Assembly: GCA_017640505.1 (NCBI GenBank)
Contig: JAEPQO010000001.1
Location: 186,001 to 250,000, forward strand
DNA length: 64,000 bases
Reading direction: 5' to 3'
From: Rhodospirillales bacterium
Lineage (GTDB): Bacteria; Pseudomonadota; Alphaproteobacteria; Rhodospirillales; Casp-alpha2
Shown piece by piece: positions 8,953 to 19,733 of the stretch. Every line of letters begins with the position of its first letter. Within the stretch, counting starts at the first letter, position 1. Made by a program: the position numbers and the translations under genes. The notes under the pieces were generated by a model. That model did no database searches and was not told the origin of the DNA. It saw only the letters and a list, made by a program, of their open reading frames with translations.

Positions 8953-10161
8953 ATGCAAGGCAAACGGGTCTTATTGATCGTCTCGGGCGGCATCGCCGCC
9001 ATCAAGATACCGGAAACGATCCGACGCATCCGCGAACAGGGTGCGGCGGTGCGCTGCGTGCTGACCGAAGGCGGCGCCCAGTTCGTGACGCCGCTGAGCC
9101 TTTCCGCGCTGTCCGAAGACAAGGTCTATACCGATATTTTCTCGCTCACCGACGAGCACGAAATGGGACACATCAACCTGTCGCGCGACGCCGATGTGCT
9201 GATGGTCGCGCCCGCAAGCGCCGACATCATGGCCAAGATGGCCGCCGGCATGGCATCCGATCTGGCGACGACGGTGCTGCTGGCGACCGACAAGCCGGTG
9301 ATCTGCGCACCCGCGATGAATGTCCGCATGTGGGAACACCCCGCGACGCAGGCCAACATCCAGACATTAAAAGCGCGCGGCGTCACCTTCGTCGGTCCCG
9401 AAGAGGGCGACATGGCGTGCGGCGAATACGGCATGGGCCGCACGTCGGAACCGGCGGAGCTGGTGGCCGCCCTCCGGGATTTTTTTAGCGATGTGCCCAA
9501 GCCGCTCGAAGGCCGCCATGCGGTCGTCACCAGCGGCCCGACGCACGAGCCGATCGATCCCGTGCGCTACATCGCCAACCGTTCCAGCGGCAAGCAGGGC
9601 CACGCCATCGCCGCCGCGCTGGCCAAACTCGGCTGCCGCACCACGCTGGTGACCGGCCCGACCGTGCTGCCCGACCCCGCGGGCTGCGACGTGATCCACA
9701 TCGAAAGTGCGCGCGACATGCTGGCCGCGGTGGAGAAGGCACTGCCCGCCGACATCGCCGTCTGCGCCGCCGCCGTCGCCGACTGGCGCACCGCGGACGC
9801 GCCCGGCCAGAAAATCAAGAAACAGCCGGACAGCGCACCGCCCGCGCTCAGCATGGTCGAGAACCCGGATATCTTGGCGACGTTGTCTGCCGCCGGTAAC
9901 AAGCGCCCGACGCTGGTCATAGGCTTTGCCGCTGAAACCGATGACGTGATCGCCAATGCCAGATCGAAACGCGACCGCAAGGGCTGCGACTGGATCGTCG
10001 CCAACGATGTCTCGCCCGCCACCGGCACGTTCGCGGGCGACGACAACACGGTGCACCTGATTACGGGCGACGGCGAGGAAACCTGGCCGCGCATGAGCAA
10101 GGCCGACGTGGCCACGCAGCTGGTGGCGCGGATCGCCGCCACGTTCGAGGCCGCGGAATGA
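8953..10161 (+). CDS. coaBC: Bifunctional phosphopantothenoylcysteine decarboxylase/synthetase
   Basis: CoaBC joins cysteine to phosphopantothenate and decarboxylates the product in coenzyme A synthesis. The 402-aa product has an N-terminal FMN-binding CoaC domain ([31 protein letters not shown]) and a C-terminal CoaB domain ([32 protein letters not shown]). The last bases overlap dut as ATGA, so the two are likely coupled. The coaBC-dut pairing is common in proteobacteria. Confidence 0.96.
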   Translation: MQGKRVLLIVSGGIAAIKIPETIRRIREQGAAVRCVLTEGGAQFVTPLSLSALSEDKVYTDIFSLTDEHEMGHINLSRDADVLMVAPASADIMAKMAAGMASDLATTVLLATDKPVICAPAMNVRMWEHPATQANIQTLKARGVTFVGPEEGDMACGEYGMGRTSEPAELVAALRDFFSDVPKPLEGRHAVVTSGPTHEPIDPVRYIANRSSGKQGHAIAAALAKLGCRTTLVTGPTVLPDPAGCDVIHIESARDMLAAVEKALPADIAVCAAAVADWRTADAPGQKIKKQPDSAPPALSMVENPDILATLSAAGNKRPTLVIGFAAETDDVIANARSKRDRKGCDWIVANDVSPATGTFAGDDNTVHLITGDGEETWPRMSKADVATQLVARIAATFEAAE

Positions 10162-10625
10162 CCGGGGTACGCGTCGATGTCGTCCGGCTCGCGCACGGCC
10201 GGGACCTGCCGCTGCCGGCCTATGCGACGGCGGACAGCGCCGGTATGGATTTGCTGTGCGCGGAGACGGACGGCGTCACCATCGAACCCGGCAAGCGCGC
10301 CATGATCGCCACCGGTATCGCCATCCAGCTGCCACCCGGGTTCGAAGCGCAGGTGCGCCCGCGTTCGGGGCTCGCCGCCAAACACGGGATCACGGTGCTG
10401 AACAGCCCGGGCACGATCGACGCGGATTACCGGGGCGAAATCAAGGTGATCCTCGTCAACCTGGGCGACGAGCCGGTGACGCTGGGACATGCCGAACGGA
10501 TCGCGCAGATGATCATCGCACCGGTGACGCAGGTGACGCTGAACGAGGTCGAAAGCCTGGAGGCCAGCGACAGGGGCGCTGGCGGGTTCGGCTCGACAGG
10601 ATTGAAAAGCCAAGTGGGGGGCTGA
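10158..10625 (+). CDS. dut: Deoxyuridine 5'-triphosphate nucleotidohydrolase (dUTPase)
   Basis: dUTPase hydrolyses dUTP to dUMP and diphosphate, keeping uracil out of DNA. The 155-aa product has the trimeric dUTPase motifs: [45 protein letters not shown] and the C-terminal [10 protein letters not shown] that closes the active site. Its ATG overlaps the coaBC stop. The Rrf2 gene follows after two bases, so all may share one transcript. Confidence 0.96.
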   Translation: MTGVRVDVVRLAHGRDLPLPAYATADSAGMDLLCAETDGVTIEPGKRAMIATGIAIQLPPGFEAQVRPRSGLAAKHGITVLNSPGTIDADYRGEIKVILVNLGDEPVTLGHAERIAQMIIAPVTQVTLNEVESLEASDRGAGGFGSTGLKSQVGG

Positions 10626-10627
10626 CG

Positions 10628-11083
10628 ATGTTACGGATAACCAAGAAGATGTTGTTCGCGATCGAGGCGGTGCTCGACATTGCCTATCACGCCGGCTCGG
10701 AGCCGGTGCAGAGCCGCGAGATCACGCGCCGCCAGGGCATTCCGCAACGCTACCTGGAACAGGCGCTGCAGCACCTTGTACGTGACGACATCCTCGTCGG
10801 CGTGCGCGGGCCGCGCGGTGGCTACCGGCTGGCACGCGAACGGCGCCGCATCAACGTCGGCGATATCGTGCGCTCGGTGCGCAAGATGGAGACCGCCGAA
10901 GACCCGCTGCAGACCGAGGACGGCTCCGATCTCGGCCAGAAGGTGGTCCGCCCGCTCTGGACCCTGATCCAGGACGACGTCATGAAACGTCTCGATGCGA
11001 CGACCATCGACGACCTGTGCAACGACGCCATCGAGGCCGGCATCGAAAGCGAAGGCCGCAAGAACCTCGACTTCATCATTTAA
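10628..11083 (+). CDS. Rrf2 family transcriptional regulator, without iron-sulfur cysteines
   Basis: The 151-aa product has the winged-helix start of Rrf2 proteins ([23 protein letters not shown] ... [19 protein letters not shown] ... [10 protein letters not shown]). The three clustered cysteines that bind a cluster in IscR and NsrR are missing; only one cysteine is visible, in DDLCNDA. It therefore more likely resembles cysteine-metabolism regulators such as CymR, which works with CysK. The position two bases after dut and 25 bases before cysK supports control of cysteine synthesis, but this is inference. The track lists only a longer frame starting at 10256, within dut. Confidence 0.88.
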   Translation: MLRITKKMLFAIEAVLDIAYHAGSEPVQSREITRRQGIPQRYLEQALQHLVRDDILVGVRGPRGGYRLARERRRINVGDIVRSVRKMETAEDPLQTEDGSDLGQKVVRPLWTLIQDDVMKRLDATTIDDLCNDAIEAGIESEGRKNLDFII

Positions 11084-11108
11084 AGACATTCCCGGAGGGC
11101 AACCGATT

Positions 11109-12089
<981 letters not shown>

Positions 12090-12091
12090 AC

Positions 12092-12931
12092 ATGACGGAT
12101 TTCACCGACGAGCAGGTCGAACGCTACGCCCGGCACATCCTGTTGAAGGAAGTCGGCGGCGAAGGCCAGTCCAAACTGCTGGACGCCAAGGTGCTGGTCG
12201 TCGGCGCGGGGGGCCTCGGCTCGCCCGCGATCCTCTATCTCGCCGCTGCCGGTGTCGGCACCATCGGCATCGTCGACGCAGACACGGTCGATCTTTCGAA
12301 CCTGCAGCGCCAGGTCGCGCACACCACGGACCGCATTGGTATGCCCAAGGTGGAAAGCGCGGCGGTAACGGCGAAGGCGATCAACCCTGACGTCAATATC
12401 GTCGAACACAACACGCGTATCGATGTGACCAACGCGCTCGACATCATATCGGGCTACGACATCGTCGCCGACGGCTCCGACAATTTCGAAACCCGGTTCA
12501 TGATCAACGATGCGTGCTATTTCGCCGGCAAGACGTTGGTGTCGGCGGCGATCCTGCGCTTTGACGGTCAGATCGGCACCTATAAGGCGCACGTCCATGA
12601 CGACGACGGCGGGCATGGGCCGTGCTACCGCTGCATCTTCCGCGAGGCGCCACCGCCGGGCCAGGTGCCGAGCTGTGCCGAGGCCGGCGTGCTGGGTGCG
12701 CTCTGCGGCATGATGGGCTCTTTGCAGACGACCGAGGTGCTGAAGGAAATCATGGGCATCGGCGACAGCCTGTCGGGCTCGCTTCTGGTGGTCGACGGAC
12801 TGTCGACCGAGTTCCGCAAGATCAAGGTCAAGGCCGACCCGGGCTGCCCGCTCTGCGGCGACAACCCGACCATCACCGATCTGTCGATCCACGAGGGCGC
12901 CACCGCGCCAAGCTGTGCCGTCAATGGCTGA
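12092..12931 (+). CDS. moeB: MoeB/ThiF-type adenylyltransferase (E1-like sulfur-carrier activator)
   Basis: These enzymes adenylate the C-terminal glycine of ubiquitin-like sulfur carriers (MoaD, ThiS). The 279-aa product has the Rossmann nucleotide motif VVGAGGLGSPAILYLAAAG, the DxDxVxxSNLQRQ segment (DADTVDLSNLQRQ), zinc-binding pairs CYRC and CPLC, and the conserved VPSCAEAGVLG. It starts two bases after cysK. No carrier protein gene lies nearby, so whether the partner is MoaD, ThiS or a CysO-like carrier is open; the cysK neighbour makes a cysteine-linked carrier worth considering. Confidence 0.88.
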   Translation: MTDFTDEQVERYARHILLKEVGGEGQSKLLDAKVLVVGAGGLGSPAILYLAAAGVGTIGIVDADTVDLSNLQRQVAHTTDRIGMPKVESAAVTAKAINPDVNIVEHNTRIDVTNALDIISGYDIVADGSDNFETRFMINDACYFAGKTLVSAAILRFDGQIGTYKAHVHDDDGGHGPCYRCIFREAPPPGQVPSCAEAGVLGALCGMMGSLQTTEVLKEIMGIGDSLSGSLLVVDGLSTEFRKIKVKADPGCPLCGDNPTITDLSIHEGATAPSCAVNG

Positions 12932-13355
12932 GGACGGCGCACAGATTTCGAAGCTCTCGCTGGTCGTCGCCTCGGGCACGTACGAAAAAGTACACTACGC
13001 CTTCGTCATGGCAACGGGGGCCGCGGCGATCGGCATCCCGGTGACGATGTTCTTCACCATGGGCGCCTGCCGCGCCGTGCTCGACGGTGCCGGCTGGCAC
13101 GAGCTGCCGTCGGAGCTGGAGGGCATGCGATCCAGGGACCGGGACGAGGACTTCGGCGAAAAAGGCGTCGCCACCCTGGACGAGCTGATCGAGAGCGCCG
13201 CCGAACTGGGCATCACGTTCATGGTCTGCGAGATGGGGCTCCGCGCCGAGAGCCTCGAGGACCGCCACCCACGCCCGGGCCTCGACCTCGCCCGCACCGG
13301 TGTCGTCACGTTCCTCAATGATGCCGAGCCAGACGGTTCGATCGTTTATATCTAA
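12924..13355 (+). CDS. DsrE/DsrF-like family protein
   Basis: DsrE-like proteins are small, often oligomeric, and some carry persulfide sulfur. The 143-aa product has the family layout: LSLVVASGTYEKVHYAFVMATGAAAIGIPVTMFFTMGACRAV, then DELIESAAELGITFMVCEMGL. Two cysteines (GACRAV and MVCEMG) are candidate persulfide sites. The ATG at 12924 lies inside the end of the moeB-like gene, implying coupling. This gene closes the Rrf2-cysK-moeB set. Confidence 0.82.
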   Translation: MAEDGAQISKLSLVVASGTYEKVHYAFVMATGAAAIGIPVTMFFTMGACRAVLDGAGWHELPSELEGMRSRDRDEDFGEKGVATLDELIESAAELGITFMVCEMGLRAESLEDRHPRPGLDLARTGVVTFLNDAEPDGSIVYI

Positions 13356-13373
13356 GCTTCAGCTATTGGTTTT

Positions 13374-13444
13374 GTCATCCCCGCGCACGCGGGGACCCAG
13401 ATAGGACAATGCTATGACTGGGTTCCCGCTTTCACGGGAATGAC
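13374..13444. repeat. Palindromic intergenic repeat, family B
   Basis: The outer arms are GTCATCCCCGCG...CGGGAATGAC, with an inner hairpin CCGCGCACGCGG and a paired ACCCAG/CTGGGT. It lies between the convergent DsrE-like and rhodanese genes. A close relative occurs at 34232-34302. Confidence 0.8.
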
Positions 13445-13461
13445 AATTCAGGGAACGGGCC

Positions 13462-13884
13462 CTACCCCTGCACCCAGGGCAGGCCGCGGACCTTCCAGCC
13501 GTTGACGGTGCCGCGGTGCTTGTCGGCATCCTTGTCGCCCTCGAAGCCCTCGGCGATGTTGTAGCACCGCGTGTAGCCGAGCGCGGTCAGCGCCTTGGCC
13601 GCCGACGCCGAACGCTGGCCGGAGCGGCACAGGAACAGGATCGGCGTGTCCTTGTCCGGCACCGCGTCGCGCACCGCATCCTCGAAATGCGGGTTGCGGT
13701 CCATACCGGGAAACGTGATCCATGAAATCTTGAGGAACGTGTTCTTCATGGCGTCCGGGTCGGGGCCGCCGACATAGGCGAACTCGGCGTCGGTGCGGAC
13801 ATCGACGATCACCGCGCTCTTGTCCTCCTGCAACAGGTCCCAGCTTTCCCGGGGCGAAAGATCGCCCGCATATTCATCACTCAT
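13462..13884 (-). CDS. Rhodanese-like sulfurtransferase
   Basis: Single-domain rhodaneses move sulfane sulfur through a persulfide on a catalytic cysteine. The 140-aa product has VIVDVRTDAEFAYVGGPDP, the active-site loop CRSGQRS and a C-terminal GWKVRGLPW. The ATG at 13882-13884 overlaps the stop of the upstream reductase gene as ATGA; the track's GTG one codon earlier is less likely. It is the last gene of the korA-korB-reductase operon. A link to the neighbouring sulfur genes on the other strand is possible. Confidence 0.88.
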   Translation of the reverse strand: MSDEYAGDLSPRESWDLLQEDKSAVIVDVRTDAEFAYVGGPDPDAMKNTFLKISWITFPGMDRNPHFEDAVRDAVPDKDTPILFLCRSGQRSASAAKALTALGYTRCYNIAEGFEGDKDADKHRGTVNGWKVRGLPWVQG

Positions 13885-15197
13885 CACTCGCGCCCTTCCA
13901 GATGCTCGATCATGTCGTCGATGGCGGTGAACTTGTGCCGCGGCTGCGGCTGCTCAGCGCGCGCTTCCTCTTCCTCGTCCAGCGCCTTCCAGTCTTCGAA
14001 GTGAACGACGCGCACATCCCGTTCGTCGAGCAGGGCCGCAAGTCTGTCGCGGCCGGGCTTCGATCCGCCGGACGGAAAATCGGCGGCGATGTGCTCGGCG
14101 ACCTCGACACCGTCGGGACGGCTCGACGAGATCACGCCCGAAGGCCCGCGTTTGATCCAGCCGACGGCATAAAGGCCATCGGCGATCTTGCCCTTGTCAT
14201 TGGGGATGATGCCCTGCCTTTCATCGTAGGGCAGGCCCGGAATGGGCTCCGCCCGGTAGCCGATGGCCGCAACCACAAGCTGGCAGGGAATGTCGTAGGT
14301 CTCGCCGGTGCCGACGGCCTGGCCGTCCTCGACGCGGGTGCGTTCGATGCGGATGCCAGCGACCCGGTCGTCGCCGAGGATTTCCACCGGCTTGGCATAA
14401 AAGCCGAAATGCGCCCGCTTCGGCATGGCATTCGGATCACGCTCGGCAAATGCCTTCAACGTCTCCAGGTTTTTCTCGGCGAGGCGCTTGGCGCGGTCTT
14501 CCATATCGTCGGGGACACTGTCGGGCAGATCGGCCGCATCGACCACCGGCGCGCACTCGGAAAGATCCAGCATCTCGCGCAGTTCGACGTTGGTGAACTT
14601 GGCCTCCAGCGGGCCGCGGCGGCCCAGCAGATAGACGTCCTTGATCGGCGACGCGTCCATGGCGTCGCGGGCATAGGGCGGCAGATCCGTTTTCGCGCGT
14701 CCCGCCTTGGACCGCACGAGCACCCGGCCGATATCCAGCGCCACGTTGCCGTTGCCGATGACGACCGCCGTTTCGATGTTCAGGTCCGGTTCCAGTTCGA
14801 CGAAGTCGGGATGGCCGTTATACCAGCCGACGAACGCCGCCGAGCCATGCACGCCGGCCTTGTCCGCGCCCGGAATGGACAGCACCCGGTCGGCGGGTGC
14901 GCCGACGGCGAGGATCACGGCGTCATATATTTCGTGAAGCTCGTCGAGCGTCACGTCGCGGCCGACCTCGACGTTGCCGAAGTACCGGATGCCGGCCTGC
15001 AGCGCCGTCTTTTCGAATTTCTTGGCGACCTTCTTGGTGGTCTGGTGGTCCGGCGCGACGCCGCCCCGGATCAACCCGTAAGGCGTCGGCAGCCTTTCGA
15101 TGATGTCGATAACGGGATCGTCGACACTCTTGGTGATGGCGTCAGCGGCATAGAAGCCCGCCGGACCCGAGCCGATGATCGCGACCGATATTGCCAT
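13884..15197 (-). CDS. Ferredoxin-NADP+ reductase, adrenodoxin-reductase type
   Basis: This flavoprotein family passes electrons between NADPH and ferredoxin. The 437-aa product has the FAD motif IIGSGPAGFYAADAI, PYGLIRGGVAPDH, the NADP-binding VIGNGNVALDIGRVL, and a C-terminal VGWIKRGPSGVI. The C-terminal tail is highly charged and low-complexity (DEEEEARAEQPQP). It lies 53 bp after korB and overlaps the rhodanese gene. The korAB setting suggests it returns electrons from reduced ferredoxin to NADP+, or the reverse. Confidence 0.92.
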   Translation of the reverse strand: MAISVAIIGSGPAGFYAADAITKSVDDPVIDIIERLPTPYGLIRGGVAPDHQTTKKVAKKFEKTALQAGIRYFGNVEVGRDVTLDELHEIYDAVILAVGAPADRVLSIPGADKAGVHGSAAFVGWYNGHPDFVELEPDLNIETAVVIGNGNVALDIGRVLVRSKAGRAKTDLPPYARDAMDASPIKDVYLLGRRGPLEAKFTNVELREMLDLSECAPVVDAADLPDSVPDDMEDRAKRLAEKNLETLKAFAERDPNAMPKRAHFGFYAKPVEILGDDRVAGIRIERTRVEDGQAVGTGETYDIPCQLVVAAIGYRAEPIPGLPYDERQGIIPNDKGKIADGLYAVGWIKRGPSGVISSSRPDGVEVAEHIAADFPSGGSKPGRDRLAALLDERDVRVVHFEDWKALDEEEEARAEQPQPRHKFTAIDDMIEHLEGRE

Positions 15198-15250
15198 TTC
15201 GCCCCCCGTGCAATCTCAAGCTAACGGCAATCAGCTTCGCTGGTCGTTTC

Positions 15251-16279
15251 TCAGTCGGCAACCGTCCATGTGTGTCCGGCATGCATGATCGACTTCAAAT
15301 CCGCGCCTTCGGACCGCTTGACGGCTTCCGCCTTCATCTCGGCCATTCCGTCGCCGTAACTCTTACCCGGATCGCAGTAAATCACACCGACGGCGACCGG
15401 CAAAGATTCATCGTCCATCCCGGCCAGCATTGTTGCCATGATGCGGTTGGTCTCGTCGTGCACGAGGACGCCCGCGGCTTCGGGACCGTCTTCGCCGATG
15501 TCGACGGCCTCGAGCGTCAAGGTTTCGGTATTGAGCCGGATTCCCTTGTCACCGTCCTTGCCGAACACCAGCGGCTCGCCGTGCCGGCATACGACCTGGC
15601 GGTCGGCGGCGACGGCTTTCTCCGTAATGTCGGCGAAAACGCCGTCGTTGTAGACGATGCAGTTCTGCAGCACCTCGACAAAGCTCGCGCCCTTGTGCGC
15701 GTGGGCGCGCTTGAGAATGCCCGGCAGGTCCTTCTGCTGGCTGTCGATACCGCGTGCGACGAAGCGCGCGCCGGCACCGAGCACGAACACGCAAGCGGAT
15801 ACCGGATTGTCGACCGAGCCCAACGGCGTCGACGGCGAACGCGTGCCAGCACGCGACGTCGGCGAGGCCTGCCCCTTGGTGAGGCCGTAAATCTCGTTGT
15901 TGAACAGCAGCACCTGCACATCGACGTTGCGGCGGATAACGTGCATCAGGTGATTGCCGCCGATCGACAGCATATCGCCGTCGCCGCCGACGACCCAGAC
16001 GTCGAGTTCCGGATTGGCGAGCTTGATGCCCGTCGCGAACGCCGGCGCACGGCCGTGAATGGTGTGGAAACCGTAGGTCTCGACATAGTACGGGAACCGC
16101 GCCGCGCAGCCGATGCCGGAGACGAACACCGTGTTCGCGGGATCGGCCTCGATATCGGCGAGCGTGTTCAGCACTGCGCGCAGGATCGCATAGTCGCCGC
16201 AACCCGGGCACCAGCGGACCTCCTGGTCGGTGGCGTAATCCTTGGCGGTGCGTTTTTCAGGGGGTGTCAGGTCGTTCAT
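15251..16279 (-). CDS. korB: 2-oxoacid:ferredoxin oxidoreductase, beta subunit
   Basis: The beta subunit binds thiamine diphosphate and an iron-sulfur cluster and transfers electrons from the 2-oxoacid to ferredoxin. The 342-aa product has RWCPGCGDYAIL, VSGIGCAARFPYY, HGRAPAFATGIKLANP and the TPP motif GDGDMLSIGGNHL. It begins one base after the korA stop. A family of this layout usually acts on 2-oxoglutarate in aerobic alphaproteobacteria; pyruvate or another oxoacid is not excluded. Confidence 0.92.
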   Translation of the reverse strand: MNDLTPPEKRTAKDYATDQEVRWCPGCGDYAILRAVLNTLADIEADPANTVFVSGIGCAARFPYYVETYGFHTIHGRAPAFATGIKLANPELDVWVVGGDGDMLSIGGNHLMHVIRRNVDVQVLLFNNEIYGLTKGQASPTSRAGTRSPSTPLGSVDNPVSACVFVLGAGARFVARGIDSQQKDLPGILKRAHAHKGASFVEVLQNCIVYNDGVFADITEKAVAADRQVVCRHGEPLVFGKDGDKGIRLNTETLTLEAVDIGEDGPEAAGVLVHDETNRIMATMLAGMDDESLPVAVGVIYCDPGKSYGDGMAEMKAEAVKRSEGADLKSIMHAGHTWTVAD

Positions 16280-16280
16280 T

Positions 16281-18158
16281 TCAACCCTCCAGTATGTCGA
16301 GGATGGCGTCCTCGATTTCGCTGATCTTGAACGGCTGGCCGGAAATCTTGTTCAGCGGCTTGGCGTCGATCAGGTATTCCGCCTTCAAAAGCGTGACCAG
16401 CTGGCCGTTGTTCATTTCCGGCACCAGAACGGTATCGTAGCTGTTCAGCAATTCACCCAGGTTTTCCGGCAGCGGCCAGATATAGCGAAGGTGGATGTGC
16501 GACACGTCCTTGCCACGGTTGATCAGGTTATCGACGGCACGGTTGATCGGCCCGTAGGTCGATCCCCAGCCGACGACGGCCAGTTTGCCGGACGTCTTGC
16601 CGAGTTCCACGTCCTGCGCCGGAATATCCCTGGCGATGCCGTCGATCTTGGCGGCGCGCACCTTGGTCATCTTGTGGTGGTTGTCGGCTTCGTACGAAAT
16701 ATGGCCAGTGTCGTAGCTGCGTTCGATCCCACCGATGCGATGCATCATGTCCGGCGTGCCCGGCTTGGGCCAGACGCGGGCCAGCGTTTCCGGATCGCGC
16801 AGGAACGGATGGAAACCTTCCGGCTCGGTGATGAACGTGACCGGGAATGGCTCGTAACTGTCGAGATCCGGGATGCGCCACGGCTCCGCCGCGTTGGCGA
16901 TGTAGCCGTCGGTCAGCAGCATCACGGGCGTCATGTACTTGGTCGCGAGACGCACGGCCTCGATACCCACCTCGAAGCAGTCGGATGCGGACCGGGTCGA
17001 CAGCACCACCAGCGGCGCGTCGGCGTTACGGCCATAGACTGCCTGGTAAAGGTCCGACTGTTCGGTCTTGGTCGGCAGGCCGGTGGACGGGCCGCCGCGC
17101 TGCGAGTTGACGACGATCAGCGGCAGTTCGGCGGAAAGCGCCAGACCGATGGCCTCGCCCTTGAGCGCGATGCCGGGGCCGGAGCTCGACGTCATGCCGA
17201 TGGCGCCCGAGTAGCTGGCACCGATCGCGGCACAGGCGGCTGCGATTTCGTCTTCGGCCTGGAACGTGGTCACGCCCAGATGCTGAAGCTTCGCCAGCGA
17301 ATGCAGCAGCGGCGATGCCGGCGTGATCGGATAGGACGCGAACATCAGCTCCAGCGCGGCCAGCTCCGCGCCCTTCACCAGCCCCCAGGCCAGCGCCTCG
17401 GTGCCGGTGACGGTACGGTAAAGGCCCGGCTCGATCTCGGCGGGCGCGATATGGAAGCCGTGCACGCCGGCCGGCAGCTCCGCCGTCTCGCCCATGGCGT
17501 GCCCGGCGTTCATCGCCGCGATATTGGCATTGGCGATTTCCGGGCGCTTGGCGAACTTGGCGTTCAGCCATTCCTGGGTCGTCTTGCGCGGACGCGCGAA
17601 CAGCCAGTAGACGAAACCGAGCGCCCACATGTTCTTGCAGCGAAGCGCGTCCTTCTTGGAAAGATCGAACTCCTTCACCGCTTCCTGCGTCATGCCGGAA
17701 ATATCGAACGAGATGACGCGGAACGGATCGAGCGTACCGTCTTCCAGCGGCGAGGTGTCGTAACCCGCCTTGGCGAGGTTGCGTTCGTTGAAGGTCCCGG
17801 TATCGATGACGACGAGGCCGCCCTTGCGGAGCCTGGGCATCTCGACCTTGAGCGCCGCCGGGTTCATCGCCACCAGCACGTCGAAGTCGTCGCCCGACGT
17901 CATGATGCGCCGCGCGCCGAAGTTGATTTGGAACGACGAAACGCCGAACGTGGTACCGACGGGGGCGCGGATCTCGGCGGGGAAATCCGGGAACGTGGCA
18001 AGGTCGTTGCCGGCGAGCGCGGTGGCCTCGGTGAACTGGCCGCCCGTCAGCTGCATACCGTCGCCGCTATCGCCGGCGAAACGGACCACGGCCGATTCCA
18101 GCTCGTCGCGGCTGGACGCATCGGCCGGAGCATTCAACACCTGATGTACTTTGGTCAT
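16281..18158 (-). CDS. korA: 2-oxoacid:ferredoxin oxidoreductase, fused gamma-alpha subunit
   Basis: This 625-aa subunit fuses an N-terminal gamma domain (about residues 20-200, RFAGDSGDGMQLTGGQF) to an alpha domain (YPITPASPLLH, FQAEDEIAAACAAIGASYSG, SSGPGIALKGEAIG). With korB it would form an oxygen-tolerant-type heterodimer producing acyl-CoA, CO2 and reduced ferredoxin. It is the first gene of a four-gene operon with korB, the ferredoxin reductase and the rhodanese. It diverges from pmbA across 213 bp. The start ATG has only a weak ribosome-binding site. Confidence 0.93.
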   Translation of the reverse strand: MTKVHQVLNAPADASSRDELESAVVRFAGDSGDGMQLTGGQFTEATALAGNDLATFPDFPAEIRAPVGTTFGVSSFQINFGARRIMTSGDDFDVLVAMNPAALKVEMPRLRKGGLVVIDTGTFNERNLAKAGYDTSPLEDGTLDPFRVISFDISGMTQEAVKEFDLSKKDALRCKNMWALGFVYWLFARPRKTTQEWLNAKFAKRPEIANANIAAMNAGHAMGETAELPAGVHGFHIAPAEIEPGLYRTVTGTEALAWGLVKGAELAALELMFASYPITPASPLLHSLAKLQHLGVTTFQAEDEIAAACAAIGASYSGAIGMTSSSGPGIALKGEAIGLALSAELPLIVVNSQRGGPSTGLPTKTEQSDLYQAVYGRNADAPLVVLSTRSASDCFEVGIEAVRLATKYMTPVMLLTDGYIANAAEPWRIPDLDSYEPFPVTFITEPEGFHPFLRDPETLARVWPKPGTPDMMHRIGGIERSYDTGHISYEADNHHKMTKVRAAKIDGIARDIPAQDVELGKTSGKLAVVGWGSTYGPINRAVDNLINRGKDVSHIHLRYIWPLPENLGELLNSYDTVLVPEMNNGQLVTLLKAEYLIDAKPLNKISGQPFKISEIEDAILDILEG

Positions 18159-18371
18159 GCTTTGCTTCTATCTATGACGTCCACGAACGGCGGCCGGGTC
18201 ATGTCGTTCAGGCAATGCCGCAGAACGCAAAACAGTGAAAATCAGGAAAAATATAAGCTGCTGAATCCGAAGGGACAACCCAACGTAGATTAGGGTTATG
18301 ACGGACTTGAGGGCTGGCCAAATCCGGGGTGAATGCCGATATTAGGCGAACCAAACGACAAGGAGCTCTGA

Positions 18372-19718
18372 ATGTCCGCCCTACCCGCGCCCCCGCAAGA
18401 AATTCTCGACGATCTTCTGACCCGCGCCAGAGGCCTCGGCGCCGATGCCGCGGACGCCATTCTGGTCGAGGGTACGTCGGCCAGCCTGTCGTGCCGTCTC
18501 GGCGAACCGGAAGATCTGGAGCGTTCGGAAGGGCATGACCTGGGCCTCCGCGTGCTGGTCGGCAAGCGCCAGGCCGTGGTCTCTTCTTCGGATTTCTCCG
18601 CCCAGGCGCTCGATGAACTGCTGGAGCGCGCCGTCGCGATGGCCCGTGCCGTTCCCGAGGATGCCTATGCGGGCCTCGCCGATCCGGACCAGCTGGCGAC
18701 CGACATTCCCGACCTCGACGAGTTCGATCCCGCCGAACCCACCGCCGAACAGATGATCGATATGGCACGTGCCTGCGAGGACGCGGCCCGCGCCGTCGAC
18801 GGCATCACCAATTCCGAGGGCGCGGAACTCGGCTTCGGCAAGTCGTCCGTATGGCTCGCGGCGACCAACGGTTTCAGCGGCTTCAGGCAGGGATCGCGCT
18901 TTTCCATCGGCGTCAGCGTCGTCGCCGGCGAAGGCACCAAGATGGAGCGCGACTACGAATATTCGTCGACCGTCTGGCTCGCCGATCTCGATGATCCGGT
19001 GGAGATCGGCAAAAAGGCCGGCGAAAATACGGTGCGCCGCCTCAACCCCAAAAAGGCGGAAAGCGCGCAGCTGCCGATCGTCTACGACCCGCGCGTCGCC
19101 TCGACCCTGATCGGGCACCTGTCGGGCGCCATCAACGGCCAGTCGGTGGCACGCGGCACCACGTTCCTCGCCGACAAGATGGGCGAACAGATTTTCGCCA
19201 AGGGCATTACCATCGTCGACGATCCGCTGAAAAAGCGCGGGCTGCGCTCCAAGCCGTTCGACGGCGAAGGCGTGCAGACGAAAACCCGGAACGTGATCGA
19301 CGACGGCGTGCTGACGACGTGGATCCTCGATCTCGCGACGTCGCGCCAACTGGGTCTCGAGACGACGGGGCACGCGTCGCGCGGCACCGGCGGCCCGCCG
19401 AGCCCGTCGGCGACCAACGTGCACCTCGCCGCGGGCAATGTTTCCAAGGACGACCTGATCGGTGCCATCGACAACGGGTTTTACGTGACCGAGCTGATCG
19501 GCATGGGCGTCAACAACGTCACCGGCGACTATTCACGGGGCGCCGGCGGCTTCTGGATCGAAAAGGGCGAGATCGCCTATCCGGTCAACGAAGTGACGAT
19601 CGCCGGCAACCTGAAGGACATGTTCATGAACCTGACGCCGGCGGACGATCTCGAATTCAAGCGCGCAACGAATTCGCCGACCGTTCGCGTCGATGGCATG
19701 ACCATCGCAGGGGTGTAG
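18372..19718 (+). CDS. pmbA: PmbA/TldE-type metallopeptidase-like protein
   Basis: TldE (PmbA) forms a protease with TldD that degrades unfolded peptides and matures microcin-type peptides and CcdA. The 448-aa product has the family pattern SEGHDLGLRVLVGKRQAVVSSSDF, GEGTKMERDYEYSS, GGPPSPSATNVHLAAG and the end NSPTVRVDGMTIAGV. TldE lacks the metal-binding motif of TldD and none is seen here. An AAGGAG site lies seven bases before the ATG. tldD is not in the window. Confidence 0.93.
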   Translation: MSALPAPPQEILDDLLTRARGLGADAADAILVEGTSASLSCRLGEPEDLERSEGHDLGLRVLVGKRQAVVSSSDFSAQALDELLERAVAMARAVPEDAYAGLADPDQLATDIPDLDEFDPAEPTAEQMIDMARACEDAARAVDGITNSEGAELGFGKSSVWLAATNGFSGFRQGSRFSIGVSVVAGEGTKMERDYEYSSTVWLADLDDPVEIGKKAGENTVRRLNPKKAESAQLPIVYDPRVASTLIGHLSGAINGQSVARGTTFLADKMGEQIFAKGITIVDDPLKKRGLRSKPFDGEGVQTKTRNVIDDGVLTTWILDLATSRQLGLETTGHASRGTGGPPSPSATNVHLAAGNVSKDDLIGAIDNGFYVTELIGMGVNNVTGDYSRGAGGFWIEKGEIAYPVNEVTIAGNLKDMFMNLTPADDLEFKRATNSPTVRVDGMTIAGV

Positions 19719-19733
19719 GCTTTCGCGCCGTTC

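Noticed and set aside
16242-18293. 683-aa plus-strand frame opposite korA
   Set aside because: Antisense shadow with low-complexity Arg/Gly/His composition.
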